64,000 nt of DNA from Collinsella aerofaciens (GCF_963360655.1 NZ_OY725712.1:434001-498000); one strand, 5' to 3'. Shown: positions 1-8,931, counted from the stretch's first letter. The notes: generated from the sequence alone by a model not told the origin. Numbers and translations: made by a program.

Positions 1-118
1 CCACCTCCTTGAGCGACGATGCAAATCGATGCGAAATGTGTCCAGCGCCCAAAACGCCCCAACAAACCTCACGCAAATCATCACATGAATCCCGATGACC
101 CACGACAGCCCCCTTCAG

Positions 119-181
119 TTGCGGTGAAATAGTTCCTGTTTGGCCCCTATTCTGCCGCAAACAGGAACTATTCCACCGCAA
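119..181. repeat. 24-bp inverted repeat 3' of the aldo/keto reductase gene
   Basis: Arms 119-142 and 158-181 are complementary over 24 bp with one mismatch, around a 15-base loop. The mismatch would be a U-G wobble in minus-strand RNA. It lies just beyond the stop of the minus-strand gene ending at 194, so it probably acts as that gene's transcript end. There is no clear U-run. I see no gene in positions 1-118. Confidence 0.7.
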
Positions 182-193
182 GTTATAAAAGGG

Positions 194-1384
194 TCATGAG
201 GAGCGCGTTTTGCCGAAGGCCTTAAGCACCGCCGTCACGGGACCAGGCTGGAAACGTCGGCGCACATCGTCGAGACGCTCGGGAATATCGATGTGCTGTG
301 GGCAGTGGCGCGCGCATTTGCCGCACTTGACGCAATTGCTCACGAGCTTGGGCTCGCTCGTGCGCACCGCACTCGCCGTAAAGTATTGCGACAGCCCCGT
401 AAACCAGCTGTGCGCATAGCTCGCGTTGTAGGCGGCAAAGCAGCCGGGAATGTTGATACCCTTGGGGCATGGCATGCAGTAGCCGCATCCCGTGCAGGGC
501 ACACGGTTCGATTTCTCAAACTCCATCAACACGCGCGCAATCGTGTCGAGCTGGTTGGCCGTCATCGAATTCGGCAACGCGAGGTCTGCCAGTGACGAAT
601 TCTCGTCCACCTGCGCGGTATCGGTCATACCAGAAAGCAACATGGTCACCTGGGGATGATTCCACACCCACGAAAGACCCCAGGCAGCAGGAGTGCGCAA
701 ATGCGGGTCGCGGGCACTATCGAGCACAGCGCGGGCCCGTGGCGGCAGCTTGCCCGCTAAACGCCCGCCCAGCAGCGGCTCCATCACAAACACCGCGAGC
801 CCGCGCTCCGCAGCCGCCATGAGTCCTGCCGTTCCCGCTTGGTAACGCTCGCCGGCATAGTTGTACTGTATCTGGCAAAAATCCCAGTCATATGCGTCAA
901 GCATCGTCAGGAAATCCACCGCGCTGCCGTGGTACGAAAAACCAATCTGGCGAATACGCCCCGCCGCCTTTTGACACGCGATCCAGTCCTCAATGCCCAA
1001 CGCCACCACACGTTCCCACTGGGTGGGCGAGGTAATGTTATGCATGAGGTAATAGTCGATATGGTCGGTCCGCAGGCGCCGCAGTTGCTCATCGAAGAAC
1101 CGGTCGAAATCCTCCGCGCACTTGCACGAAGCATGCGGCAACTTGGTCGCCAGCAACACCCGGTCACGCAGCCCCAAGCGCTCAAGCGAGGCGCCCACGC
1201 ACGCCTCGTTACCGGGATAGAGATACGCGGTGTCCAGATAATTAATCCCCTGCTCCACCGCACGGGAGATGATGGCATCGGCCGTCTTCGCATCGGGGTG
1301 TCCCGGCGCACCGGGAAACCTCATGCAGCCCAGACCCAACGCCGAGATACGGTTGCCGCTTTTGGGGTCAACGCGATATTGCAC
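194..1384 (-). CDS. Aldo/keto reductase with C-terminal 4Fe-4S ferredoxin domain
   Basis: A 396-residue protein. The N-terminal (alpha/beta)8 barrel carries the aldo/keto reductase tetrad: Asp51 and Tyr55 (in LDTAYLYPG), Lys81 and His115. Two Cys clusters follow, CTGCGYCMPC at 297-306 and CVKCGKCARHC at 351-361, which suggests two iron-sulfur centres. This layout is known from COG1453-type reductases of anaerobes. The physiological substrate cannot be told from sequence. Translation starts at GTG after a GGAGGGG site. The gene stands alone, facing away from the ketopantoate reductase gene, and ends at a long inverted repeat. Confidence 0.9.
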   Translation of the reverse strand: MQYRVDPKSGNRISALGLGCMRFPGAPGHPDAKTADAIISRAVEQGINYLDTAYLYPGNEACVGASLERLGLRDRVLLATKLPHASCKCAEDFDRFFDEQLRRLRTDHIDYYLMHNITSPTQWERVVALGIEDWIACQKAAGRIRQIGFSYHGSAVDFLTMLDAYDWDFCQIQYNYAGERYQAGTAGLMAAAERGLAVFVMEPLLGGRLAGKLPPRARAVLDSARDPHLRTPAAWGLSWVWNHPQVTMLLSGMTDTAQVDENSSLADLALPNSMTANQLDTIARVLMEFEKSNRVPCTGCGYCMPCPKGINIPGCFAAYNASYAHSWFTGLSQYFTASAVRTSEPKLVSNCVKCGKCARHCPQHIDIPERLDDVRRRFQPGPVTAVLKAFGKTRSS

Positions 1385-1708
1385 GGCCCCTCCCCTCCCA
1401 TCGAAGCCCTGACGAGGCGAAACAAACCCGTCACGTCATCGAAACACATCGGAATCGCAATTGAGAACGTATCGTAACGCAGCAGAAATCGAGCCGTCAC
1501 GGCACCGCTTTAACATCAGCAAAAAGCCCGATGAAAGGAGCCGGGCATGACCACGCGCATGTCTTTGCGGTCTGCCCCGCAGCGTAACGTCCAGACAAAC
1601 GTTTCTTTTTTATAACAGCCGCCCCGCGCACCCACCAATCACCCTGGCAGCATACAATCCATCAGGCGCCCCTTACGCGGGCGCCTTTTACATGGGGAGA
1701 TGATTCAC
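1385..1708. other. Intergenic region with two terminator-like hairpins
   Basis: About 320 bases between divergent genes. GCCCG/CGGGC at 1526-1546 is followed by a U-run on the minus strand (A-run 1521-1525 on plus), although no minus-strand gene is seen upstream of it. GGCGCC arms at 1664-1670 and 1680-1686 followed by TTTTA form a plus-strand intrinsic terminator directly before the panE-like ribosome site. The second could be an attenuator in the panE leader or the end of a small RNA. I found no convincing small ORF. Confidence 0.5.
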
Positions 1709-2623
1709 ATGCAGATCAACAAGGTCGCCTTTATCGGCAAGGGCGGCGTCGGCCTGCTCTACGGCAGCATGATCGCCCGGGCGCTCGGCAACGACGCCGT
1801 CGAATACGTCATGGATGATGCCCGTTTTGAGCGTCATGCGAACGACGCGCTCACCGTCAACGGCAAGCCCTGCGATCTCACGTCCGTCCGTGCCAGCGAG
1901 GCGACGCCCGCCGATCTGGTCATCCTGACAGTCAAGACCACCGGTCTCGACCAAGCACTCAAGACTATGGAGCGCGTCGTGGGACCCAACACGCTCATCG
2001 CCTCGCTGTGCAACGGCATTACGAGCGAGCAAAAGATTGCCGAACGCTTTGGCTGGGAGCATACCGTTCTTGGTATCTGCCAGGGCATGGACGCCGTGTT
2101 TCTCAACGGCGCGCTCACCTTTACCAATGCGGGCGAAATCCGCTTTGGCGCGGCGGCCGGCACGAACCCCGCAACCATCACCGCGATCGACGAGCTCTAT
2201 ACGCGCTGCGGCATCGCCCATACCGTCGAGGACGACATCGCCCACCGCATGTGGGCCAAACTCATGCTCAACGACGGCATCAACCAGACCTGCATGGCCT
2301 ACGGCGGGACCTACGGAAGCGCCACGGAGCCGGGCTCCGAGCAGCGTCGCTGCTTTGTTTCCGCCATGCGCGAAACGCTTGCGGTCGCCAACGCCGAGGG
2401 CGTTGAACTGACCGAGGCAGACCTGACGCAAATGGTGCACCTCATCGAGGGAATCGACCCCGCCGGTATGCCCTCGATGGCTCAAGACCGCATCGCAAGG
2501 CGCAAAACCGAGGTTGATGAGTTCGCGGGCACCATCTGCCGCCTCGCAGCCAAACACGATATCCAGGCACCGCAAAACGAGTGGCTCTATCGGCGCATCC
2601 GCGATATCGAGAAAAGCTGGTAG
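1709..2623 (+). CDS. panE: 2-dehydropantoate 2-reductase (ketopantoate reductase family)
   Basis: A 304-residue protein that would reduce ketopantoate to pantoate with NADPH in pantothenate/CoA synthesis. The N-terminus has the Rossmann loop GKGGVG, and HRMWAKLMLNDGINQ near residue 180 holds the family catalytic Lys and Asn. I prefer the ATG at 1709 over the in-frame ATG at 1700 because the GGGGAG site at 1693-1698 abuts 1700 but is well spaced for 1709. No other pantothenate gene is nearby, so it could be a paralogue acting on another 2-keto acid. A terminator hairpin lies in its leader and another follows it. Confidence 0.82.
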   Translation: MQINKVAFIGKGGVGLLYGSMIARALGNDAVEYVMDDARFERHANDALTVNGKPCDLTSVRASEATPADLVILTVKTTGLDQALKTMERVVGPNTLIASLCNGITSEQKIAERFGWEHTVLGICQGMDAVFLNGALTFTNAGEIRFGAAAGTNPATITAIDELYTRCGIAHTVEDDIAHRMWAKLMLNDGINQTCMAYGGTYGSATEPGSEQRRCFVSAMRETLAVANAEGVELTEADLTQMVHLIEGIDPAGMPSMAQDRIARRKTEVDEFAGTICRLAAKHDIQAPQNEWLYRRIRDIEKSW

Positions 2624-2660
2624 CGCCAACGCGCCGCATTCAACAGCCTTAACAGCAAAA

Positions 2661-2690
2661 CCGCCGCAAGGAGCACTCCCCTTACGGCGG
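2661..2690. terminator. Bidirectional terminator between panE-like gene and small membrane gene
   Basis: CCGCCG (2661-2666) pairs with CGGCGG (2685-2690). A run of four A precedes the stem and CTTTCATCTT follows it, so it can serve both converging genes. Confidence 0.65.
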
Positions 2691-2731
2691 CTTTCATCTT
2701 CGTCTATGACCGGCGGTCAATCTCACAACAG

Positions 2732-2938
2732 CTAGCGTTGCGACTCCGGAACCTCGTCCTCATCGTCGCGACAAAGGACAACACCGGCGCTTCCCAGCAG
2801 CGTGGCCGCGATCAGCACGCCGACCACGATAGGAGCAGCCCCGCATGTCCCCTGCATGCCCGCGACGAGCGCGGCCGTGGGACCAAGGCAGCCAAGCATC
2901 AACGCGACGGCGGCAACGGTAATATCTCGAGCATTCAC
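2732..2938 (-). CDS. Small two-helix membrane protein, unknown function
   Basis: A 68-residue hypothetical protein. Two hydrophobic stretches (about residues 7-27 and 35-55) are followed by an acidic tail, RDDEDEVPESQR. A GGAGGA site about 10 bases before the GTG start supports translation. Nothing in the sequence suggests a specific role. It faces the panE-like gene across a shared terminator. Confidence 0.5.
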   Translation of the reverse strand: MNARDITVAAVALMLGCLGPTAALVAGMQGTCGAAPIVVGVLIAATLLGSAGVVLCRDDEDEVPESQR

Positions 2939-3055
2939 AAGACCACTTCCTCCAAGAGAAAGACCTTATTTCTCAAGAACCAGTGTGCTCCGCATCCATT
3001 CGCCCAGCGTACCGCCACGGTAAGGGCTCTGTTAACTCAAACGTGCATAAAGAAC

Positions 3056-3095
3056 GGGCGGCTTTACGTTGCCTAAAAGCTCAGTAAAGACGCCC
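3056..3095 (-). terminator. Terminator of the secreted-protein gene
   Basis: GGGCG (3056-3060) and CTTTAC (3062-3067) pair with GTAAAG (3084-3089) and CGCCC (3091-3095). The minus-strand tail is GTTCTTTAT. It lies 33 bases after the stop of the gene ending at 3128. Confidence 0.55.
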
Positions 3096-3127
3096 GCCCA
3101 TCATGTGCCTATTTTGCTTATGGCAGA

Positions 3128-3904
3128 TTACCAACCGGTGTAGTAGTCGGTGGTTCCGGCAGCGCAGCCGGAGTCATAGACCTTGCAATCACCCTTGGAG
3201 CCCGTAAAGGTCGAGCCCTGGGCCATATCGCCCGCGGCAACAACGTAATAGCCGTCGGAATCGCGCCAGAAGCCCTCAGAATCCTGAGTCCATTCGCCCG
3301 TGCGATAGTGATAAAGCACATTGCTGCTGTAATAGGTCTCGCGGCGCCCGTTGTAGTTATTGACACCCGCAGAGCGCGTCAGGCCCGATCCGTTCGCGTA
3401 GGACGCGGCAGACGCGTAGGACGGAGTAAAACCGGCGTTGTAGTACGAAGCCTGGGTGGCCTCGGCAGTCTCCGCCTCGGCGGCGGCCGCCTCGAGCGCT
3501 TCGCGCTTGGCATCCTCAAGCGCGGTGCGCAGCTCATCGAGCTCGGTCGACTTGGCGTCGACCTCCCCCATCGTCAACAGGCTGCCCGCACCGTCGATGC
3601 AACCCTGCAACACAGCGCGCTCGTCATCGGTAGCATAGTCGCCATACATATTCATAATGATCTGAGCGCGCATCTCCAGGGAATCGCGCTTGGCCTCCAT
3701 CGAGGCGTTCCACTCCTGCATGGAACCATAACCATCGCCGCGATAGTCAACGGGCTGTACCAGCGTCGTCTCGGACGGCGTAGATCCAACCGTATCGGAC
3801 AATGTTGCGGCGTGGGCATCAGTTGCACCGGCGCCCGCCAAAAGTGCCACGGTCAGAGCGGCGGAAAGGGCGGCGGCTTTCGGTTTTCGTGAATCGATCC
3901 TCAT
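3128..3904 (-). CDS. Secreted protein of unknown function
   Basis: A 258-residue protein with a Sec signal peptide: basic start MRIDSRKPK, a hydrophobic core, and a probable cut after AHA near residue 33. The middle (about 75-155) is Ala/Glu-rich and probably helical or coiled-coil. The last 100 residues are Tyr/Gly/Ser-rich (YYNAGF, NNYNGRRETYYS) and end with two Cys that could form a disulfide. The layout resembles small secreted cell-wall-associated proteins, but I recognise no family. A GGAGG site precedes the ATG. It is monocistronic. Confidence 0.65.
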   Translation of the reverse strand: MRIDSRKPKAAALSAALTVALLAGAGATDAHAATLSDTVGSTPSETTLVQPVDYRGDGYGSMQEWNASMEAKRDSLEMRAQIIMNMYGDYATDDERAVLQGCIDGAGSLLTMGEVDAKSTELDELRTALEDAKREALEAAAAEAETAEATQASYYNAGFTPSYASAASYANGSGLTRSAGVNNYNGRRETYYSSNVLYHYRTGEWTQDSEGFWRDSDGYYVVAAGDMAQGSTFTGSKGDCKVYDSGCAAGTTDYYTGW

Positions 3905-4108
3905 GTAGCTGGAAACCTCCGTAGTGCGTTTTTGCTGCGTTTGATTCGATTGCGCTGCATAGTACCCCGAGCAAATCGCGACCTGCGGTTTTACTCAAAA
4001 GGCGCACGTCAATTGCGTAAAACTCACATCCTCTCAACAGGAGTTTTCCACAACTCGAATGCATAAAGCGTGTCAAAAACCCTGTTTTTGCACCCGCTCT
4101 ATGCAAAA

Positions 4109-4145
4109 AAGGCGCCTGTGCAACCATTGTTCGCACAGGCGCCTT
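4109..4145 (-). terminator. Intrinsic terminator of metY
   Basis: A perfect 13-bp stem (4109-4121 with 4133-4145) is followed on the minus strand by a run of six U. It lies 60 bases past the metY stop. Confidence 0.85.
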
Positions 4146-4205
4146 GAGCAGGCATTTTATGCAGTTATACCTATCGAGTCGCAAGGGGTCCTTGCACAAG
4201 TCGCC

Positions 4206-5516
4206 TTACTCGTCCAGCGCGGCGAAGGCCTGCTTCAGATCCCAAATGATATCCTCGGCGTTCTCGGTACCGATGGAAAGACGGATCGTGGAGGGCGTGA
4301 TGTTCTGCTCGGCGAGCTCCTCGGCAGAGAGCTGGGAGTGCGTAGTGGTAGCCGGGTGCACGACGAGCGACTTGACGTCGGCCACGTTGGCGAGCAGCGA
4401 GAAGACCTGCAGATGGTCGATGAACTTCCAAGCTGCCTCCTGGCCACCCTTAATCTCAAAGGTAAAGATCGAGGCACCGCCGTTGGGGAAGTACTTCTGA
4501 TAGAGCTCGTGATCGGGGTGCCCAGACAGGCTCGGGTGGTTCACCTTGGCGACATGGCTATCACCAGCCAGGAACTCAACGACCTTCTTGGTGTTCTCGA
4601 CATGACGGTCAACGCGCAGCGACAGAGTCTCGGTGCCCTGGAGCAGGATCCAAGCGTTGAACGGGCTGATGCAGGCGCCCTCGTCACGCAGCAGGATGGC
4701 GCGGACATAGGTTGCGAAGGCGGCGGGACCGGCAGCCTCGGCAAACGAGACGCCATGGTAGGAGGGGTTGGGCTCGGCGATCTGCTCATACTTGCCGCTC
4801 GCCTTCCAATCGAAGTTACCGCCGTCGACGATCACACCGCCCAGCGAGGTGCCGTGGCCGCCGATAAACTTGGTTGCGGAATGGACGACGATGTTGGCAC
4901 CATGCTCCAGCGGACGGAACAGATACGGGGTGCCGAAGGTGTTGTCGACGACAACCGGTAAACCGTGCTTCTTGGCGATCTCGGAGATGGCGTCGATATT
5001 GGGGATGTCAGAATTGGGGTTGCCGAGCGTCTCGAGGTAGATGACCGTGGTGTTGTCCTTGATGGCGCCCTCGACCTCGTCCAGGTTGTGGGCATCGACG
5101 AAGGTGGTCTCGACGCCAAACTGGGAGAGCGTATGCTCCAGCAGGTTGTAGGAGCCACCGTAGATGGTCTTCTGAGCCACCACGTGGTCACCGGCCTGGG
5201 CAAGAGCCTGCAGGGTATAGGTGATGGCAGCAGCACCGGAGGCGACGGCAAGACCTGCCACACCACCCTCGAGTGCGGCGATACGGTCCTCGAAGACGCC
5301 CTGGGTGGAGTTGGTCAGACGGCCGTAGATGTTACCGGCGTCGGCAAGACCAAAGCGATCGGCGGCGTGCTGGGAGTTGCGGAACACATAGCTCGTGGTC
5401 TGGTAGATAGGCACGGCGCGGGAGTCGGATGCGGGATCGGCGCTCTCCTGGCCAACGTGAAGCTGCAGGGTATCGAAACCAAAGGTGTGCTCGGGGTTGT
5501 TGATGAACTGGCTCAT
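4206..5516 (-). CDS. metY: O-acetylhomoserine sulfhydrylase (PLP-dependent)
   Basis: A 436-residue Cys/Met-metabolism PLP enzyme that makes homocysteine from O-acetylhomoserine and sulfide. HSATKFIGGHGTSLGG near residue 213 carries the PLP-binding Lys, and the length fits the O-acetylhomoserine aminocarboxypropyltransferase branch rather than shorter cystathionine synthases. An AAGGAG site precedes the ATG. Between its promoter region and its start lies a translated-looking 17-codon leader ORF. A LysR gene is divergent and is a plausible regulator. A strong terminator ends the unit. Confidence 0.92.
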   Translation of the reverse strand: MSQFINNPEHTFGFDTLQLHVGQESADPASDSRAVPIYQTTSYVFRNSQHAADRFGLADAGNIYGRLTNSTQGVFEDRIAALEGGVAGLAVASGAAAITYTLQALAQAGDHVVAQKTIYGGSYNLLEHTLSQFGVETTFVDAHNLDEVEGAIKDNTTVIYLETLGNPNSDIPNIDAISEIAKKHGLPVVVDNTFGTPYLFRPLEHGANIVVHSATKFIGGHGTSLGGVIVDGGNFDWKASGKYEQIAEPNPSYHGVSFAEAAGPAAFATYVRAILLRDEGACISPFNAWILLQGTETLSLRVDRHVENTKKVVEFLAGDSHVAKVNHPSLSGHPDHELYQKYFPNGGASIFTFEIKGGQEAAWKFIDHLQVFSLLANVADVKSLVVHPATTTHSQLSAEELAEQNITPSTIRLSIGTENAEDIIWDLKQAFAALDE

Positions 5517-5578
5517 GATAATCTCCTTGATCGAACAAAAGTTAATAAATTAGAGAGAAGTAAGTCGCTGTCTCCTGA

Positions 5579-5632
5579 TCACGCCGACGGGCGCAAACAG
5601 GAGCCCGGCATTCGTCTTGGTAAGCATTTCAT
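5579..5632 (-). CDS. Putative 17-residue leader peptide upstream of metY
   Basis: ATG at 5632 through TGA at 5579 encodes MKCLPRRMPGSCLRPSA. An AAAGGAGG site (5640-5647) sits 7-8 bases before the ATG and is as strong as any in the window. The ORF ends 62 bases before metY. CTCCTG inside the ORF can pair with CAGGAG just past its stop. Cys and Met codons (two each) are in a very short peptide before a sulfur-assimilation gene, which suggests translation-dependent regulation. Function is inferred. Confidence 0.5.
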   Translation of the reverse strand: MKCLPRRMPGSCLRPSA

Positions 5633-5789
5633 ATGCGGGCCTCCTTTCGCATCCCGGTTCCGTGGTCGGTTTAATTACCTACCGCCTTTGTGTGTTTTGA
5701 ATAGTACGAGCATTGTTTCGCTCGGTCAATCACTTAAAAGCGCTAACCTGTTATCGGTTTTGTAGATAACGCTCGAAAGGACGGCGCCG

Positions 5790-6692
5790 ATGACCCTCCA
5801 GCAGCTTCGTTTTCTGATCGCCGTGGCAGAGTCCGGCTCAATCAACGCCGCAGCTCAGCGCCTCTATACCGCTCAGTCCAACATCTCAAACGCCGTCAAA
5901 AGCCTGGAGCAGGAACTCCACCTGGAGATCTTCACGCGCTCCAGCCGCGGCGTCACGCTCACCAACGACGGCACCGAGCTTTTGGGCTATGCGCGCCAGG
6001 TCGTAGAGCAGGCCGATATGCTCGAGGCCCGCTACGAGGACGGCGGCACCCCGCAAGCCCGCCTCGCCATTTCCGCCCAGCACTACGCCTTTTCGGTCGA
6101 GGCCTTTGTCAACGTGGTCGAGCGCTGCCGCGACAGCAAGTTCGAGTTCATCATGCGCGAGACCACCACGTCGCAGATCATCGATGACGTCCGCGCGTTT
6201 CGCAGCGACATCGGCATTCTGTATCTGGATGACTTTAATGCCCGCGTTCTGCAGAAGGCTTTTGCCGATGCGCGTGCGAGCTTCCATCCCCTATTCGACG
6301 CGACGGTCCACGTCTTCGTTAGCGAGCGCCACCCGCTTGCCCGCCGCCCGCAGCTGTCCCTTGCCGACCTCACACCCTATACGCGCTACAGCTTTGAGCA
6401 GGGAACCTCAAACTCCTTCTATTACGCCGAGGAACCTTTTAGCTATATCCCTTGCGACCGCAACATACGAATCTCGGACCGCGGAACACTTACTAACTTA
6501 CTTATCACGTCGAACGGTTACACCCTGTCGACCGGTGTCCTCTCCAATGAAATGCAATGGGGTATGGCATCGATCCCGTTAGCAGACGCCCCAACGATGC
6601 ACGTAGGCTATATCATGCACAACGAGCGCAAGCCCTCTTCCCTCTTGCAGCAATACCTCGACGAGCTCAACCGCATCATCCATGCCAACTAA
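5790..6692 (+). CDS. LysR-family transcriptional regulator
   Basis: A 300-residue protein. Residues 1-60 form the winged helix-turn-helix (LQQLRFLIAVAESGSINAAA, then AQSNISNAVKSLE), followed by a periplasmic-binding-like effector domain from about residue 90. It is divergent from metY, the usual layout for a LysR regulator and its target, so control of sulfur assimilation is a reasonable guess. The effector cannot be read from the sequence. No terminator is obvious after it. Confidence 0.9.
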   Translation: MTLQQLRFLIAVAESGSINAAAQRLYTAQSNISNAVKSLEQELHLEIFTRSSRGVTLTNDGTELLGYARQVVEQADMLEARYEDGGTPQARLAISAQHYAFSVEAFVNVVERCRDSKFEFIMRETTTSQIIDDVRAFRSDIGILYLDDFNARVLQKAFADARASFHPLFDATVHVFVSERHPLARRPQLSLADLTPYTRYSFEQGTSNSFYYAEEPFSYIPCDRNIRISDRGTLTNLLITSNGYTLSTGVLSNEMQWGMASIPLADAPTMHVGYIMHNERKPSSLLQQYLDELNRIIHAN

Positions 6693-6747
6693 CCGTCGGA
6701 AGACGGGGTAGAAATCGTAGATTGCTAGCCCCCGGCGGGCATGGCGC

Positions 6748-6753
6748 TACAAT
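6748..6753 (+). promoter_or_regulatory. Probable -10 box of rnhA
   Basis: TACAAT lies 39 bases before the GTG start of rnhA. A TTGCTA upstream is too far (20-base spacer) to be a confident -35. Its place argues against a longer upstream start. Confidence 0.45.
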
Positions 6754-6791
6754 GGTCACTCACACGAAACGTACCCAACGAAAGGAAGCCC

Positions 6792-7277
6792 GTGAAGGTC
6801 ATCATCTATACCGACGGCTCGGCCCGATCAAATCCGGGACGCGGCGGCTACGGCGCCGTACTCAAATACACCAACCCCGCCGGCAAGACCTTCACCTCCG
6901 AGCTTTCACGCGGCTACGCCAAGACCACCAACAACCGCATGGAACTCATGGCGGTCATCGTGGCGCTCGAGGCGCTCAACCGCCCCTGCGAGGTCGAGGT
7001 CCATTCCGATTCGCGGTACGTCGTCAACGCTTTCAATAAACACTGGATCGACGGCTGGAAAAAGCGCGGGTGGAAAACTGCCAACAAGCAGCCCGTTAAG
7101 AACCGTGACCTGTGGGAGCGCCTGCTTGCCGCAAGGAGCAGGCATAAGGTGGAGTTCATCTGGGTTAAGGGCCACGCCGGCCACGAGCTCAACGAGCGCT
7201 GCGATGAGCTCGCCACCACGGCGGCCGACGGCAGTAACCTCGATATCGACACCGGCTTTAACGAGAGCGACCTGTAA
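6792..7277 (+). CDS. rnhA: Ribonuclease HI
   Basis: A 161-residue enzyme that degrades RNA in RNA-DNA hybrids. All four acidic active-site residues are visible: Asp in [11 protein letters not shown], Glu in NRMELMAVI, Asp in HSDSRYVV and Asp in the C-terminal NERCDELA, next to the conserved His of GHAGHE. I chose the GTG at 6792, preceded by AAAGGAAG; an ATG at 6741 would place a -10 box inside the gene and add a non-conserved N-terminus. The length matches the family. Confidence 0.95.
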   Translation: MKVIIYTDGSARSNPGRGGYGAVLKYTNPAGKTFTSELSRGYAKTTNNRMELMAVIVALEALNRPCEVEVHSDSRYVVNAFNKHWIDGWKKRGWKTANKQPVKNRDLWERLLAARSRHKVEFIWVKGHAGHELNERCDELATTAADGSNLDIDTGFNESDL

Positions 7278-7350
7278 CGGCGTTTTCGCACGCTTTTGTG
7301 TCCTCCCGCGCTACACTCGTCCTGTAGGCCAAACAACGCAAGGGGGACAC

Positions 7351-8457
7351 ATGCTGCGTATCGCAACCATCGGCACGTCCATGATCACCGACGACTTTAT
7401 TCAGGTCGTCAATGCCAACGGCCAGGCCGTATTCGTGGGCACGCTCTCGCGCAATGCCGAGCGCGGCGCCGCCTTTACTGCCGAGCACGGCGGCGAGCGA
7501 AACTTTACGTCACTCGATGAGCTTGCGGCAGCCGCCGGCGTCGATGCCGTCTACATCGGCAGCCCCAATGCGCTCCATTACGAGCAGGCCCTTGCCTGCA
7601 TCGCCGGTGGCAAGCACGTCATCGTCGAGAAACCCTTCTGCGCCACCGAAGCGCAGGCGCTGGAAGTCTTCCGCGCTGCCGAGGCAGCAGGTGTCGTGGC
7701 CCTCGAGGCCATGCGTCCCCTCCACGATCACGCCTTCCACGCCATCGAGGACGCCCTGGGCGAGATCGCCCCCATCCGCCGTGCCTCATTGCGCTTTGGC
7801 AAGTATTCCTCGCGCTACAACGAGATTCTCGCGGGACGCGCCACCAATATCTTCGACTGCAATATGGCATCGGGTTCCCTCATGGACATTGGCGTCTACG
7901 CCGTCGAGCCCATGGTCGAGATTTTCGGCATGCCCTCCGGCCTTACGAGCATGACTACTCTGCTCGACCCCACCACGCGACAGCTCACGCACGGCCCCAT
8001 CGACGGCTGCGGTTCCATCCTCGCCAGCTATGGCGGAGGCCGCATCTCCGTCGAGCTCGCGCACTCCAAAATTACGAATGACCTGCTGCCCTCGCAGATC
8101 GAAGGCGAGCGTGGCACTATCCAGATCGACCATCTGTCCACGCCCCGCAACGTCCGCATCGACTATCGCGGCGATGTCGTACGCGGCTCGGCGACCGAGG
8201 CACCGCGCGAACAGGGCGACAACGGCCGCGTGCTCGACCTGCCCAAATCGAGCAACACTATGGAATACGAACTCACAGACTTTATCACCGCCATCGGCGG
8301 CATCGATAACGTTAAGGAAGAGATTTGGGAGACCCCGGCAGGACGCCACGAGCTTGGCCACTACCGCGATGTCACGCTCGTCTCACTGCGCGTCATGGAT
8401 GCCGTGCGCCAGCAGGCCGGCATTACCTTCCCGGCCGACGCAGACAAGCAGGCATAG
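7351..8457 (+). CDS. Gfo/Idh/MocA-family NAD(P)-dependent oxidoreductase
   Basis: A 368-residue protein with an N-terminal Rossmann fold and the family motif VEKPFC near residue 95, where the Lys is catalytic in relatives. The substrate, probably a sugar or inositol-type alcohol, is not predictable. ATG at 7351 is preceded by AAGGGGG. It ends 2 bases before the acylphosphatase-like gene and probably shares its transcript. Confidence 0.88.
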   Translation: MLRIATIGTSMITDDFIQVVNANGQAVFVGTLSRNAERGAAFTAEHGGERNFTSLDELAAAAGVDAVYIGSPNALHYEQALACIAGGKHVIVEKPFCATEAQALEVFRAAEAAGVVALEAMRPLHDHAFHAIEDALGEIAPIRRASLRFGKYSSRYNEILAGRATNIFDCNMASGSLMDIGVYAVEPMVEIFGMPSGLTSMTTLLDPTTRQLTHGPIDGCGSILASYGGGRISVELAHSKITNDLLPSQIEGERGTIQIDHLSTPRNVRIDYRGDVVRGSATEAPREQGDNGRVLDLPKSSNTMEYELTDFITAIGGIDNVKEEIWETPAGRHELGHYRDVTLVSLRVMDAVRQQAGITFPADADKQA

Positions 8458-8459
8458 CG

Positions 8460-8870
8460 ATGGGCCTCTTCGATACGTTCTTCTCCAGCGTCACCGGCGG
8501 CAGTCGAGAGCCTCAAAAACCATCAACCGTCGAGCTCGAGCTGCGCCGCAGGCTTACTGTGCTCGCAAGCGACGAGGCCACTCAAGACACTCCCCTGCGC
8601 TATTTCCTGCGCTGGGCGGGGCAAGTCCAAGGCGTTGGTTTTCGCTTTACCAACACCAACCTCGCGCAGGCACGCGCACTCACCGGCTGGGTGCGTAACA
8701 TGGAAGACGGCTCAGTCGAGATGGAGATACAGGGAGCTCCGGCAAATATCCTATCTCATCTCGAGGCACTTCATGCCTCCTACGAGCGCATGGGAACGCG
8801 TTTTCGCCTCGTAGATGCCCAGGCCCGAGCCCCACTTGCCAATGAAGACGGTTTCACTCCTCATTATTAG
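8460..8870 (+). CDS. Acylphosphatase-like protein
   Basis: A 136-residue protein. Residues about 45-110 match acylphosphatase, with the phosphate loop QVQGVGFRF including the catalytic Arg, and GWVRNMEDGSVE with the catalytic Asn. An N-terminal extension of about 40 residues is longer than in the usual 90-residue enzyme. It would hydrolyse acyl phosphates in the cytoplasm. It follows the oxidoreductase almost without a gap. Confidence 0.85.
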   Translation: MGLFDTFFSSVTGGSREPQKPSTVELELRRRLTVLASDEATQDTPLRYFLRWAGQVQGVGFRFTNTNLAQARALTGWVRNMEDGSVEMEIQGAPANILSHLEALHASYERMGTRFRLVDAQARAPLANEDGFTPHY

Positions 8871-8931
8871 TATTGTGTGCTAAATACGGTATCATTTACC
8901 TACGACCGTTAATAGAAAAGAGGCGAGGCGC

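Noticed and set aside
3819-4199. A 126-codon minus-strand frame upstream of the secreted protein
   Set aside because: It runs through the metY terminator and overlaps the signal peptide region of the gene at 3128-3904 in another frame.
5517-5789. SAM riboswitch before metY
   Set aside because: I looked for the conserved SAM-I core and found no convincing match; a leader ORF explains the region better.
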